64,000 bases of DNA from CAWKKW01 sp963850345 (GCA_963850345.1 CAWKKW010000002.1:310001-374000); one strand, 5' to 3'; positions 8,033 to 18,387 are shown, counted from the first letter of the stretch. Notes: generated by a model not told the origin, from the letters alone. A program made the numbers and translations.

Positions 8033-11000
8033 CTACCAGACGATCTTCGCCCCGAGTTGGATCTGTCGGGATGTGGTCGCTGTCTGATTCAGAGCAGTAG
8101 GTAACGGACTTCCATCGAAGTCGTACACGGAGTTGTTCTGCCCAAACGTATTGAGGAACCCTGGCGAAAGAAAATTCGTGTGGTTGAGAATGTTGAAGAA
8201 CTCGGCGCGTAGTTGGAAGTTGAAGGTCTCCGAGATGCGTGCGATCTTCGTGTTCTTGAACAGCGACATGTCGACCGTATTCAGGCTCGGTCCGCGGAAC
8301 TGGTTACGCCGGGTATTGCCCAGAACGTTGGAGCAGAATACATTTCCAGACGGAGCCGCGGGCCCGCTGTAGGCGGGGAAAGAGTTCGGCGCGCAGCCGA
8401 ACGGATTGGCTGCCGTCGCCGGCGCCAGGGAACTCGGCGCAAATGGTTCCGTGAAACAGTTGGTGTTCAGATAATTCAAGCCACCATGAATCGGGTTGCA
8501 GTGCGGCAGCAGACCGGCGAAGTCCATCGAGAAATCCCCGTTGAACGCAGTGCCGAGCGGATCGTTGCCATCACCGGCGGTCACGGTAAACGGAGCGCCC
8601 GAGAGCGCGGAGACGATGCCGCCCAACTCCCACCCATTGCTTGCGACCTTCGCAATCGCATTGCCGGTCTTTACTGACGGGAGATCCCAAATCACATTTC
8701 CCGACGCGACCTGGCGAATATCGAAGTCGCACGCTCCTATGCGCGCTTTCTTCACCAGCAACAGCGGAACTGCGATGGAGTTGAGGTACGTGTCACCAGT
8801 GACTGGTGCGGAACTCAGATCGTCGCACTTGCCAAACGTGTACGAAAACTGTCCGCGTATCCCCTTGGCAGACGTCTTTGAGATCTGGGCTTCAAAGGCG
8901 TGATAAGTCGCTGCACCATCAAAGAGCACGGGGCGAATCCCTGCGCCGCCTCCCCAGTTCGGATCGATGCGTGTTCCTGTTTGCGTGTCGGCGCAGCTCT
9001 GTCCCGGGCCGAGTTGCGATGGGTCGCAGGGAAAGACGATCCCGGCACCCGCCACCGTCGCTGGTTGCACCAGGTTAATGTCGTCAGCGGCGGCCGAGAG
9101 ATGCAGCGAACGAGATCCCACATAGCCGGCCATGGCGGTGAAGCCGCCCCTCAAATCCTGCTGCACGTACGCGTTCCAGTTGTACACATCCGCTCGCTTG
9201 GGGTTGGGGCTCACGTACCGGTTGCGAATCTTCTGCCGGTTGAAGCTCACGTTCGTGTCCGTCTGTCCTGTACCCAGCGTGGCCTTCGCATCCGCGCCGA
9301 TAATTTGGAAGGGAGCGGTCGCGGCTGTGTTCAAGGCAAAGATGTAAGGCAGCGGCAACACGTCAAACATGCCGATACCCGCGTGCAAAACTGTCTTACC
9401 CGTTTTGAAAACGTCCCATGCGAAGCCGATGCGAGGTTCAAAGTTCCAGATCGTAGGATTGGAATTGATCGGACTATCGGTCCCCACCGGGCCGCACGCC
9501 GTAAGACTGGACGTGCAATTCGACAGACTCTGGATTTGCTGGAACCCGGCCGTCGCTACTGTATAGCCATTGACGGTGTACCCCGCGACCTTGTTCGCAT
9601 CGGTCGGCTTGGTCGCCATCTCATAGCGAACGCCATAGTTGAACGTCAGATTCGATTTCGCACGCCAGTCATCCTGCGCGTAGAAAGCAATGATATTTTC
9701 GCGAAACGCGACAGGCGTCGATCCGCCGATCGCCACAGCGTTCAACTTGTCCGGCTGATTCGAGAGGAACGCGGCCAGCGACGGATAGTTGTTCATGCGC
9801 CCGTTGGGGCTGAGCCGTTCCAGCACGTCGTAGTGCATGTTCTCAAAGGCGAAGCCCAGCTTCAATCCGTGATTGCCATGCGTCAGAAACGCGTCATCGT
9901 AGATCTGCACTGAGTTCCAACCGTGATTGAACCGGTTGAATCCACCCAGGCCGTACGCCGTAGTGAGCCCGGAAACTGGAATTTGTGGAGGAGCCTTCGC
10001 GCCCGGCGCAATCGCAAGCGCCGTGCTCGTGGCCACGCTGTCGCCGGAAACAGGATTGTTGATCAGCCCAGTGATGCGACTAACCCCGCCGCGCACGCTG
10101 TTCGTGAAAGCTGTGCTAAAGATGTGCGTCTCTTCGGCGGTGAAGAGTTGGCGCCGCGAAAACACGGAGTGAACTGTATTCCCAAGCGGGTCTGCCTGTT
10201 GCTGCGGGCCAGAATCGAAGAAGTACGTCGCGTCCAGCACGTCCTTATCCGTGATGTGCTGGTCAAAGCGTGTAATCACATAATTCTCATTCGCAGTTGT
10301 CGGAAAATTCACGTTGAAGCTTTGCACCCCGTTCGCATCGGGAGCGCCGGAGGGAGCAGTAGGCCAGAGTGCCAGGTACGGCTGAATGGCCGGTACTGCG
10401 GTCGCGCGCGATGTGGCGTCCGGTACCCGGATCGTGCCCGAGTTCGAGAGGCTTTGGCGAATGCCCTCGTAATCGGCAAAGATGAACGAGCGATCCTTGT
10501 GAATTGGAGCACCCGCGGAGGCGCCAAATTGCACGCGCCGAAACGGCGGGATCTTCGAACCATCGAAGTAGTTGCGCGCGTCGAAGATGCTGTCGCGGTC
10601 GAAGAAATACGCTGTCCCATGCAGTTGATTCGTTCCGGACTTGGTGATCGCGTTGATCACCGCGCCGGAGGTTCGGCCGTACTCTGCGGTGTAGTCGCTG
10701 GTCAGCACACTGAACTGGTCAATGGCATCCACGCCGAGATTCACTCCGGTCGCCCCTCCGGGCGCTGCGTTCGAATAGTCGTTGATGTTCATGCCATTCA
10801 CGCGGTAGCTGTTCTCGTTCGCGCGATGACCTCCATTCGAGAGCTGATTGCCAAAACCGCGATTCCCCTTGTTCGCGCTGAAACCGGTAGTCGCTTGATT
10901 AGGGATGCTCACCACGCCCGGAGACAACGTGGCCAGCGAAGTCCAGTCGCGTCCGTTGAGCGGCAGTTCGCGAACGGTGGTGGAATCCACAGTTGCGCTG

Positions 11001-11431
11001 ATGGTGGAGGAAGCCATCTCGATCGTGGCCGGCAGATCGGTAACCACGATGGTCTGTGTCTCGCCGCCGGCGCGCAGCGTAAAGTTCAGCACCTGTTGCG
11101 CTCCCACCGTGAGCTCCAGTCCCTGCTGTTGCATCGTTTCAAATCCGTGTGCCTTCACCTCAACCTGATACGGACCAGGTAGCAGATTCGATGCCGAGTA
11201 GGAGCCCGCCCCGTTGGTCGTCACCTTGCGCACATCCCCGGTTGCAGTGTTCTTGATGTTGAGCGTCACCCCGGGCAACACTGCTGAACTGGCGTCCTCG
11301 ACTACGCCCGAGAGGGTGGCCCCCGCCACTTGGCCGAATGCGGACGGGAACGGCGCCGCAACACCCACGAGCAGGACGGACAGAACAGCGGTAACCAGCC
11401 GATGCTTTCGGCAATACGCTTGGAATCTCAT
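8033..11431 (-). CDS. TonB-dependent receptor, Oar-like (large)
   Basis: An outer-membrane receptor of about 1132 residues. Its signal peptide is SVLLVGVAAPFPSAFGQ. A carboxypeptidase-regulatory-like domain follows (ATLSGVVEDASSAVLPGV, YSASNLLPGPYQVEV), then a plug with ELPLNGRDWTSLATLSPGV, YRVNGMNINDYSN and GRTSGAVINAITKSGTNQLHGTAYFF, then a long barrel ending in KIVW. A strong GGAGG nine bases before the ATG at 11431 fixes the start. The cargo is unknown; such proteins in Acidobacteriota are often assigned to uptake of oligosaccharides or peptides, but direct evidence is scarce. The opposite strand carries several long spurious open frames caused by codon bias. Confidence 0.92.
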   Translation of the reverse strand: MRFQAYCRKHRLVTAVLSVLLVGVAAPFPSAFGQVAGATLSGVVEDASSAVLPGVTLNIKNTATGDVRKVTTNGAGSYSASNLLPGPYQVEVKAHGFETMQQQGLELTVGAQQVLNFTLRAGGETQTIVVTDLPATIEMASSTISATVDSTTVRELPLNGRDWTSLATLSPGVVSIPNQATTGFSANKGNRGFGNQLSNGGHRANENSYRVNGMNINDYSNAAPGGATGVNLGVDAIDQFSVLTSDYTAEYGRTSGAVINAITKSGTNQLHGTAYFFDRDSIFDARNYFDGSKIPPFRRVQFGASAGAPIHKDRSFIFADYEGIRQSLSNSGTIRVPDATSRATAVPAIQPYLALWPTAPSGAPDANGVQSFNVNFPTTANENYVITRFDQHITDKDVLDATYFFDSGPQQQADPLGNTVHSVFSRRQLFTAEETHIFSTAFTNSVRGGVSRITGLINNPVSGDSVATSTALAIAPGAKAPPQIPVSGLTTAYGLGGFNRFNHGWNSVQIYDDAFLTHGNHGLKLGFAFENMHYDVLERLSPNGRMNNYPSLAAFLSNQPDKLNAVAIGGSTPVAFRENIIAFYAQDDWRAKSNLTFNYGVRYEMATKPTDANKVAGYTVNGYTVATAGFQQIQSLSNCTSSLTACGPVGTDSPINSNPTIWNFEPRIGFAWDVFKTGKTVLHAGIGMFDVLPLPYIFALNTAATAPFQIIGADAKATLGTGQTDTNVSFNRQKIRNRYVSPNPKRADVYNWNAYVQQDLRGGFTAMAGYVGSRSLHLSAAADDINLVQPATVAGAGIVFPCDPSQLGPGQSCADTQTGTRIDPNWGGGAGIRPVLFDGAATYHAFEAQISKTSAKGIRGQFSYTFGKCDDLSSAPVTGDTYLNSIAVPLLLVKKARIGACDFDIRQVASGNVIWDLPSVKTGNAIAKVASNGWELGGIVSALSGAPFTVTAGDGNDPLGTAFNGDFSMDFAGLLPHCNPIHGGLNYLNTNCFTEPFAPSSLAPATAANPFGCAPNSFPAYSGPAAPSGNVFCSNVLGNTRRNQFRGPSLNTVDMSLFKNTKIARISETFNFQLRAEFFNILNHTNFLSPGFLNTFGQNNSVYDFDGSPLPTALNQTATTSRQIQLGAKIVW

Positions 11432-11734
11432 TGCGGTGGACCTCCGAAATGTGAAACGACATGAACCGTGCGCTTCCGGGCAACACTCAAATCTGGGGAA
11501 GTGTGTCGGCCAACGCACTGAGCTTGTTTTCTAGCTGCATGGTGGAAATTGCTTGCGCGAGGGCCTGATTGGCAAGCTCTGGGCGATGACATTCCAGCCA
11601 CCTTGTTATGACGAGGTAAGTCTCAGGAGAGACAAAGCTTATCGGCGCATATAACGAGCTTTAGATGGCAGCTCCTTGTTGACCCAACGCGTTTCAGAGC
11701 CTAGACTTCGTCAGAGTTCCAGCTTCTAACTTCT
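11432..11734. other. Divergent intergenic region
   Basis: About 300 bp between the divergent TonB receptor and the winged-helix/TPR regulator. It must hold both promoters. I could not pick convincing -35/-10 boxes and saw no strong palindrome. Confidence 0.4.
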
Positions 11735-13717
11735 ATGAGTGAGCAGATTCGCGAACAACCGGCCTCCATCGCATCGCCGGCTCGCTTTGTGCGATTCGGG
11801 TTGTTCGAAGCGGATCTACAGCAGCGGGAACTTCGCAAGCAGGGAAGGCGAATCAAGCTGCAAACCCAGCCCTTCCAGATCCTCGAAGTATTGCTGGAGC
11901 ACCCCGGAGAAATCGTCGGCCGGGAGGAGCTGTGCAAACGACTGTGGCCCGGCGATACCTTTGTCGACTTCGACCATAGCTTGAACACCGCCGTCCGGCG
12001 CCTCCGAGAGGTCCTGGCAGACTCGCCGGAGAATCCAATTTTCATCGAGACACTCCAGCGGCAGGGGTATCGCTTCATCGCGCCGGTGGTGGATGGGACG
12101 TCACCCCCGCCGACTTCGCGCACCAACCTCTCCGCTGCGGACATGGGTCTCGGCGCGGCCATCCCGACGGCACCCAATCCCGTGCCTGCGCGCGAGTTGG
12201 TCGCCATCGAACCGCAAATCCGGCGGAAGACCCAGTTCTACTTCGGATTGGTTGGTCTAATCGCCGGCATCTTGCTCACCCTCTCCGCAACCTATATTGC
12301 CTATCGCGTAAAGCTGCAGCCCTCGAGACCCGAACAAGTCCGTTCGATCGCGGTGCTTCCTTTGGAAAATCTCTCGGTCGAGCCCGATCAGGAATATCTT
12401 GCAGACGGCATGACCGACGAACTGATCGCAAGCCTCGCCAAAGTGAGAAGCCTCCGAGTGGTGCCGCGAAGTACCTCGATGGCCTACAAGGGGACACACA
12501 AGCCGCTCTCCGAGATTGCGCATGAACTCAATGTGGACGCCGTGGTCGAAGGAACCGTCATGCGGAATGGCACTCGTATCCGCATCACCACTGAACTGGT
12601 GCAGATCGCATCCGATCGCGCGCTGTGGGCCGAGACGCACGAGAGCAACCTGGATGACGTGTTATCGCTGCAGCAGCGCGTTGCCGGGGCAATCGTTAAC
12701 AATATCCAGGTACAGCTCACTCCAGAAGAACGTCGGAGTTTCAAGGCCTACCAGCCCTCCGCCCCAGAGGCCTACGAGCATTACCTCAAGGGCCGGTACT
12801 ACTGGAACAAGCGTTCGGAAGAGGGCCTAACCCGGGCCATCGGATACTTCGAGCAGGCGACCAGGGAAGACCCCAACTATGCCTTGGCCTATGCCGGGTT
12901 GGCAGACTGTTACGGCATCATTGGTGCAGCCATCGTAGGCACAGTGCCGGCCAACGAAGTGGCGCCCAAAGCCGAAGCCGCGGCCAAGCGTGCCTTGGAA
13001 CTCGATCCAACCCTCGCCGAAGCCCAGAATGCCCTCGCCACCGTGATGCTGAACTACAAGTGGGACTGGCAAGGCGCCGAGAACGGCTTTCGCAAGACGC
13101 TCGAACTCGAACCAACGTATGCCACCGCGCATCAGCGCTATTCGCTCTACTTGATTGCGATGGGTCGGACGGAGGAGAGCGTCTCCGAGATTCAGGAGGC
13201 GCTAAAGTACGATCCGCTCTCCGTCAGCATGAACTTCAGCGAAGGTTGGCGCCTCTACATGGGACGCAAGTACGACGAGGCAATTCAGCAGCTGCGAACT
13301 ACGATTGACATGGATAAGTCCTTCGCGCTGCCGCACCTGGTGCTGGGACAGGCCTACGCGGAAAAAGGGAAATTTCCAGAGGCTGCTACGGAATTGCAAA
13401 GGGCTGCGGAGCTGTCTAAGAACAGCGCCCCCGCCATCGCCGCTCTCGCAAGGGTCGATGCAATTTCAGGCCATGCGCTTGAGGCGCGAGCGCGTCTCGA
13501 GCAACTGAAAAAGCAGTCGCAGTCGCAATATGTTTCGCCGTTCTACATCGCGCAGGTGCATGCGGCCCTCGGCGAATCTGATCTGGCCATGGACTACCTC
13601 GAGAAAGCCTTTCAGGATCGCTCCAATTCCATGATCTTCTTGCGAGTCGACCCCGAGTTTGATACGTTGCGCGCGAATCCGCGATTCCAAAAAGTGCTGC
13701 AACGCATGCAGCTCTAG
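11735..13717 (+). CDS. Winged-helix (OmpR/CadC-type) membrane regulator with TPR sensor domain
   Basis: A 660-residue one-component transcription regulator. Residues about 18-117 form a winged-helix DNA-binding domain (RFVRFGLFEADLQQREL, HPGEIVGREELCKRLWPG, RLREVLADSPENPIFIET, RQGYRFIAPV). Residues about 168-190 form a single membrane helix. Residues about 203-340 match the FlgO/TolB-N-like region common in this architecture (RSIAVLPLENLS, YLADGMTDELIASL, VDAVVEGTV). The rest is a run of TPR-like repeats. The layout is CadC-like: cytoplasmic DNA binding, periplasmic sensing. It is divergent from the large TonB receptor and could control it, though this family is abundant in Acidobacteriota and targets are generally unknown. 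Confidence 0.9.
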   Translation: MSEQIREQPASIASPARFVRFGLFEADLQQRELRKQGRRIKLQTQPFQILEVLLEHPGEIVGREELCKRLWPGDTFVDFDHSLNTAVRRLREVLADSPENPIFIETLQRQGYRFIAPVVDGTSPPPTSRTNLSAADMGLGAAIPTAPNPVPARELVAIEPQIRRKTQFYFGLVGLIAGILLTLSATYIAYRVKLQPSRPEQVRSIAVLPLENLSVEPDQEYLADGMTDELIASLAKVRSLRVVPRSTSMAYKGTHKPLSEIAHELNVDAVVEGTVMRNGTRIRITTELVQIASDRALWAETHESNLDDVLSLQQRVAGAIVNNIQVQLTPEERRSFKAYQPSAPEAYEHYLKGRYYWNKRSEEGLTRAIGYFEQATREDPNYALAYAGLADCYGIIGAAIVGTVPANEVAPKAEAAAKRALELDPTLAEAQNALATVMLNYKWDWQGAENGFRKTLELEPTYATAHQRYSLYLIAMGRTEESVSEIQEALKYDPLSVSMNFSEGWRLYMGRKYDEAIQQLRTTIDMDKSFALPHLVLGQAYAEKGKFPEAATELQRAAELSKNSAPAIAALARVDAISGHALEARARLEQLKKQSQSQYVSPFYIAQVHAALGESDLAMDYLEKAFQDRSNSMIFLRVDPEFDTLRANPRFQKVLQRMQL

Positions 13718-13744
13718 GCCGGTGGGCGCCGGTACGCCCCGGGG
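13717..13744 (+). terminator. GC-rich hairpin between convergent genes
   Basis: GGGCG (13724-13728) pairs with CGCCC (13735-13739), and an outer GGCC/GGCC pairing extends the structure, starting at the stop codon of the regulator gene. There is no T-run. Weak support. Confidence 0.3.
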
Positions 13745-13877
13745 CCGCCATTCGCGCCTTCGACATAACCGCGCACCACCTGCTCGATCATGGCACTCCG
13801 GGATCATGTCATTCGGGATATCCAACTTCATGTGCACTGCCTCTGTATGCGTGAACTGAGGGCACGAGACGCGTGGG

Positions 13878-14288
13878 TTATGGCATGGATCGTTCATGGA
13901 TTAAGGTCCAGAGCGTCCCGAACTGATCGCGCAGCTGACTGAAGCGCGATGCAAAAGAGGTTTCCTGCAGTGGCATGTAAGCTTGACCGCCCGTCATCAG
14001 CAAGCTGTAAATTCTCTCGGCCTCTTCCGCGGAATCGACGCCTAGATAGAGATATACGCTCCGCATCGGCTGCGAGTGGTTCGGCGGTACATCATTTCCG
14101 ATCAGCAGAGTTCCGCCAATCGCGATGCGCGCATGCACCACAGGATCCACTCCATCCGTGGCTGGCCCGGCGCCGGGCGCTTGGCTCTGTTTCATGAGCA
14201 TCAGTATTTTCCCGCCAAGATTCTTTTCGTAATACGCGAATGCCTGCGCACAGTTACCGGGAAAGTTGAGATGAGTAAAGAGATTCAT
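13878..14288 (-). CDS. VOC/PhnB-like (glyoxalase-fold) protein
   Basis: A 136-residue protein of the vicinal-oxygen-chelate fold, PhnB-like subgroup. The pattern LTHLNFPGNCAQAFAYYEKNLGG at the start, DPVVHARIAIGGTLLIGND in the middle and FASRFSQLRDQFGTLWTL at the end are typical. The biochemical activity of such small proteins is usually unknown. GGAG five bases upstream supports the ATG at 14288. It is the last gene of an ArsR - AHSA1 - VOC set, and co-regulation by the ArsR protein is likely. Confidence 0.85.
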   Translation of the reverse strand: MNLFTHLNFPGNCAQAFAYYEKNLGGKILMLMKQSQAPGAGPATDGVDPVVHARIAIGGTLLIGNDVPPNHSQPMRSVYLYLGVDSAEEAERIYSLLMTGGQAYMPLQETSFASRFSQLRDQFGTLWTLIHERSMP

Positions 14289-14344
14289 GTCCGCTCCGTT
14301 TAGGTATTTTGCGTTGTACTTCCGAGGTTGGCGGGATGGCTTGA

Positions 14345-14845
14345 TTAGGACAGTCGCTCCATCGCGGCAGTATGTTCGTACAGGTGCGTCAAAGCCTGAA
14401 TCATGCCCTCTTGCATTCCCGCCTGCAGATGACCATCCCGAGTTTCGCGCGACTTGTGCTGGATGGTGTAAGTCACAAAGGTTGCTGCGTGGCCCTCGTC
14501 GAAAGTCACAGTGGTCAGCCACTCTGGCCTTCCAAATTGGGGCATGTCATAACACTCGGTGTATACGAGCCGGCTTGGGCAAACCACCTCGCGATACATT
14601 CCATAGAAAGGGTGATCGGATCCGTCGCCCATCTGCATCACCAGGCTCCAGGAGCCACCCACACGGAGATCGATTGCGCAGTGGGTAATGCGGGATCCCT
14701 CGCAGCCCCACCACTGCTTCAGATGTTCCGGCTTTGTCCATGCCTCGAACAACAACTGCGCTTTGCGTTGAAATCGGCATGTGAACTCGATCTCCCAGTC
14801 GGACGGAAGATCGACTTTCACCTCAATGCTTTTTCCTACGAGCAT
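14345..14845 (-). CDS. AHSA1/SRPBCC domain protein
   Basis: A 166-residue START/SRPBCC-fold protein of the AHSA1 type. Diagnostic residues are FEAWTKPEHLKQWWG near residues 33-47 and the strand pattern DLRVGGSWSLVMQM. These proteins have a hydrophobic ligand cavity. Many sit next to ArsR regulators, as here, and their ligand is unknown. GGAGG precedes the ATG at 14845. The start overlaps the end of the ArsR gene by 23 bp, so the two are translationally coupled. Confidence 0.88.
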   Translation of the reverse strand: MLVGKSIEVKVDLPSDWEIEFTCRFQRKAQLLFEAWTKPEHLKQWWGCEGSRITHCAIDLRVGGSWSLVMQMGDGSDHPFYGMYREVVCPSRLVYTECYDMPQFGRPEWLTTVTFDEGHAATFVTYTIQHKSRETRDGHLQAGMQEGMIQALTHLYEHTAAMERLS

Positions 14846-15179
14846 GCTTCCTCCCTTTCCCTTTCTCTAGCTTTTCGAGGTACTCGTCGAGCCGGTTCAT
14901 TTTGTGTTCCCATGAACGGCGATATTGCTCAATCCACTCGGCCGCTTCCTGCAAAGGAGCGCTTTCAATTCGACAAGGCCTCTTCTGTGCGTCTCGGCTG
15001 CGACTGATCAGACCCGCACGTTCCAGTACCTTGAGGTGCTTGGTTACGGAAGGGGGCGAGAGTGAAAACGGCTCGGAGAGTTCCTTAACCGATAATTCCC
15101 CTTGCGCAAGGCGAGCCAGGATGGCGCGCCTGGTGGGATCGGACAGGGCGGCAAACGTTGAACTGAGATGGTCTGACAA
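14823..15179 (-). CDS. ArsR-family transcriptional regulator
   Basis: A 118-residue winged-helix repressor. It begins with the typical ALSDPTRRAILARLAQGELSV and has the recognition region LSPPSVTKHLKVLERAGLI. No Cys cluster for metal sensing is visible, so it is more likely the type paired with SRPBCC proteins than a metal sensor. It heads a three-gene operon with the AHSA1 and VOC proteins. The C-terminus is very basic (KGKGRKHARRKKH). Confidence 0.9.
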   Translation of the reverse strand: MSDHLSSTFAALSDPTRRAILARLAQGELSVKELSEPFSLSPPSVTKHLKVLERAGLISRSRDAQKRPCRIESAPLQEAAEWIEQYRRSWEHKMNRLDEYLEKLEKGKGRKHARRKKH

Positions 15180-15238
15180 TCACTTCACCGTATGGCTAAT
15201 TAGCCTATCGGTAAAGTAAACCGCCCACGCTCCACTTG

Positions 15239-18200
15239 TCAACGAGGATTGAACGCGGAGAAAACCTGAGCCGGACGTTCGCTTTGAGCATCCTCGGACT
15301 CTTGCTGGTCAAGAGCACGCGTCGGAGTAGTTCCCGAGGTCATAAGCGGGACAAGAAACAGGACTGCGAGGATCGTCGTAGCCATGCCTCCGACCACGAC
15401 GCGGGCGAGAGGCTGCTGCGCCTGGGCGCCGATGGCGTTCATAACTGCCGCGGGGAGAAGACCCAGGCCCGCGGCGAGGCAGGCCATCAGCACGGGGCGC
15501 AACTCGTCGAGTGCGCCTTGTTTTAAAGCGTCTGCGCTTCGATGTGTTCGTTGAAACCGCCGAATGCCGGATAGGAATACTACGGCTGCGAGTGTCCCGA
15601 CGCCCATGAGGGACGTAAAGCCTACGGCTGCAGACAGGCTAAAAGAGGTATGCGTAACCAACAGCGCGATCACCCCACCGATCGCACAGAACGGCAGAGT
15701 CGCCAATACAATGAGGGCGTCAATCCACCGCTGAAACTGTAGATAGAGCAGCAGGAATATGAGCGCCAGGCTGATCGGAATGATCACCGCAAGCCTCTGC
15801 TGCTCTTTGCGCAAGGAATCAAACTCCCCAGCCCATGTGTAGGTATAGCCGGGCGGAAGAGCAATCTTCCTCTGAATCTGGTTTTGGAGGTCTTGAATCG
15901 TAGCTGCAAGGTCACGACCGCGAATGCTGAACTTGATCGGGATATATCTGCGGCCACCCTCGCGGAAGATCATGAAGCTTCCTTCCTTGATCGCTACGTT
16001 CGCCACCTGCGACAGGGGCACGTGACCACCGTCCGGCATGGGGACAAGGATGCGTCCAACCGCGTCGGGGTCGGAACGGTAACGCTCTGGGAACCGAACT
16101 GTGATGTCAAATCTACGATCTCCTTCGACCAGTTGGCTGATAGGAGCGCCGCCCACAGCTGCCTGTACGGCTGAGTTGATGTCTGCGGGTAGAATGCCAT
16201 AGCGGGCCGCGCGGTCCCGCTGAACATCAATGACCATGCTTGGCTGGCCGTCGAGCTTGAAGACGCCAACATCGGCAACCCCTCGGACTCCATTCATCAC
16301 CGGTTCGATCTGATTGGCAAGACGCGTCAGCTCTTCCAGATTGTCACCAAACAGCTTCAGCGAGTTTTCACCCTTGACGCCGCTCATTGCTTCTTCGACG
16401 TTGTCCTGAATAGTCTGGGAAAATCCGAACACCGCGCCGGGATACTTGGAAAAGACCTGCTGCATCTGCTGGATCAGCTTGTCCTTACTCACGTTGGAAG
16501 GCCATTCACCAGCGGACTTTAGATCGACTCCAAATTCAAGATTGTTGAACGTCGTTACATCTGTGCCGTCGTCGGGCCGTCCCACCTGAGAGACCACTTG
16601 AGTGACTTCGGGGAACGCAGAGACATCGGCGCGGATCTGATTTGCCAGGGACGTGGCGCGCTCGAAAGAAATGTCCTGCGGCAAGGTCGCACGAATCCAG
16701 AGGTTGCCCTCTTCGAGAGGGGGCATGAACTCACCGCCGACTGCAAAGACAAAAAGCAGAACGGCTGCAATCAGTCCTGCCCCAGCGACAGCCCAGACGA
16801 GCCGAGGTAGAGACAATGCACGCTCAAGCCAAGCTTCGTAGTGTTGCGCAAATAATCTGCTGAGCCTTGTTTCTTCGGAGTGGGAGTTGAGAGTGGAGGA
16901 CACGATGCGCATCTTCCCGGGGAACACATCCGTCAACACCGGAGCAAAGATCAGCGCAAAGATCAATGCTCCCGTCAGCGCGAATCCGTAGGTGACCGAC
17001 ATGGGGGCGAAGATCTTACCGGGAACACCTTGCATGGTGAACAAGGGAATGAACGCAACCAGAATGATCAGGGTCGAAAAGAGTACAGGACGAGCCGCTT
17101 CCTGTACGCCCACGATAATCGCTGAGCGAGAGGAAGACCCCGGCTCTCGCCGTGAGAGTCTTCTGAAGACATTTTCGAGAACAACAATCGATGCATCGAC
17201 AAGAATCCCGAAGTCGATTGCGCCGATCGAGATGAGGTTCGCCGACCTCCCTGTAAGAGCCATCATTGAGAACGCAAACAGCACCGCGAATGGAATGGTG
17301 GCGGCGGCGATAAGCGTGATTCGCAGATTGCCAAGCATCAGCAACAGAATCAGCGTGACCAGCACCAGACCGGTAAAGATTACGTGTTTTACCGTGTGCG
17401 TGGTTAGATCGATCAGGTTTGTTCGGTCGTAGATTGTACTGATGTGCATGCCCGGCGGAAGTAGAGAACCGTGGTTCAACTCTGCGATCTTCTTCTTCAA
17501 TGCACTCAAGGCAGGCAGGCTCTGCTCATCTTTTTGCAAGAGCACAATGCCTTCCACGATATCGTTTTGCCGGTTACGCCCTATCTCGCCTAATCGTGGC
17601 TGGAAGCCCTCTTTGACCGTCGCGACATCGCGTACCAGAACAGGTGTCCCATTTCTCTGGGCGATGACTACGTTTCCGATATCTTCCGTGCTTCGTATTA
17701 GTCCGACGGCCCGGACGTTTACGTTCTGATCGCCGATGCCGACATAATTGCCACCGGCATTCGCGTTGCTGTTTTGAATGGCATTGATGAGTTGCGGTAG
17801 AGTGACGCCGTAGGCGAGCAATTTGTCGGGATCGGGTTCCACCTGGTATTGCTTCGTTGTACCGCCGAAGGTGGTGATGTCCACGACTCCGGGCACCTGC
17901 TTAAGTTCCCGTCGAACCAGCCAGTCCTGCGCCGCTTTCAAGTCATTCAAGGAGTAGGGACCGGCGAGTTGATACCTGTAGATTTCACCCACCGGAGACC
18001 ACGGAGACAGCTGGGGCTGCAAGCTCATCGGCAGTTGTAGCGTTTGGAGGCGCGCCAACACTTCCTGCCGGTCATGGAACAGATCGCTTGAGAAGTCAAA
18101 GTAGAGCTTCACGTCACTCAGCCCGAAGATACTGATGGACCGAATCTGCTGCAGATGCGGAGTCCCGTTCAGCGTAAGCTCGATGGGTGCCGTCACCTGT

Positions 18201-18385
18201 TGCTCCATCTCCTCAGCGGACCATGCCGGGTTCTGCGTGATGATCTCTACGAGCGGAGGCGAGGGGTCGGGGTAGGCTTCGATGTCGAGCTTGAGCGCAC
18301 CGAAGATTCCGGCCGCCAGCGCCCCTCCAAGCACGATCAAAACGGCCGTCCGAAAACGTAACAGAGAGCTAATGAATCGTGCCAT
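15239..18385 (-). CDS. Heavy-metal efflux RND permease (CzcA/HME family)
   Basis: A 1048-residue inner-membrane RND pump. It has the 12-helix, two-lobed layout with large periplasmic loops, and the HME signature in helix 4: DFGILVDASIVVLEN, with Asp391, Asp397 and Glu404 as the proton/metal relay. The DFG form resembles CzcA-like pumps for divalent ions (Co, Zn, Cd, Ni) more than CusA-like Cu/Ag pumps, so a divalent metal is favoured; this is inference. It is the last gene of the adaptor/channel operon, two bases after the adaptor stop. The C-terminal tail is short and variable. Confidence 0.92.
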   Translation of the reverse strand: MARFISSLLRFRTAVLIVLGGALAAGIFGALKLDIEAYPDPSPPLVEIITQNPAWSAEEMEQQVTAPIELTLNGTPHLQQIRSISIFGLSDVKLYFDFSSDLFHDRQEVLARLQTLQLPMSLQPQLSPWSPVGEIYRYQLAGPYSLNDLKAAQDWLVRRELKQVPGVVDITTFGGTTKQYQVEPDPDKLLAYGVTLPQLINAIQNSNANAGGNYVGIGDQNVNVRAVGLIRSTEDIGNVVIAQRNGTPVLVRDVATVKEGFQPRLGEIGRNRQNDIVEGIVLLQKDEQSLPALSALKKKIAELNHGSLLPPGMHISTIYDRTNLIDLTTHTVKHVIFTGLVLVTLILLLMLGNLRITLIAAATIPFAVLFAFSMMALTGRSANLISIGAIDFGILVDASIVVLENVFRRLSRREPGSSSRSAIIVGVQEAARPVLFSTLIILVAFIPLFTMQGVPGKIFAPMSVTYGFALTGALIFALIFAPVLTDVFPGKMRIVSSTLNSHSEETRLSRLFAQHYEAWLERALSLPRLVWAVAGAGLIAAVLLFVFAVGGEFMPPLEEGNLWIRATLPQDISFERATSLANQIRADVSAFPEVTQVVSQVGRPDDGTDVTTFNNLEFGVDLKSAGEWPSNVSKDKLIQQMQQVFSKYPGAVFGFSQTIQDNVEEAMSGVKGENSLKLFGDNLEELTRLANQIEPVMNGVRGVADVGVFKLDGQPSMVIDVQRDRAARYGILPADINSAVQAAVGGAPISQLVEGDRRFDITVRFPERYRSDPDAVGRILVPMPDGGHVPLSQVANVAIKEGSFMIFREGGRRYIPIKFSIRGRDLAATIQDLQNQIQRKIALPPGYTYTWAGEFDSLRKEQQRLAVIIPISLALIFLLLYLQFQRWIDALIVLATLPFCAIGGVIALLVTHTSFSLSAAVGFTSLMGVGTLAAVVFLSGIRRFQRTHRSADALKQGALDELRPVLMACLAAGLGLLPAAVMNAIGAQAQQPLARVVVGGMATTILAVLFLVPLMTSGTTPTRALDQQESEDAQSERPAQVFSAFNPR

Positions 18386-18387
18386 CG

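Noticed and set aside
8900..11182. Plus-strand open frames of 337 and 419 codons opposite the large TonB receptor
   Set aside because: They are basic, Arg/Val/His-rich and domain-free, the usual shadow of a GC-biased gene on the other strand.
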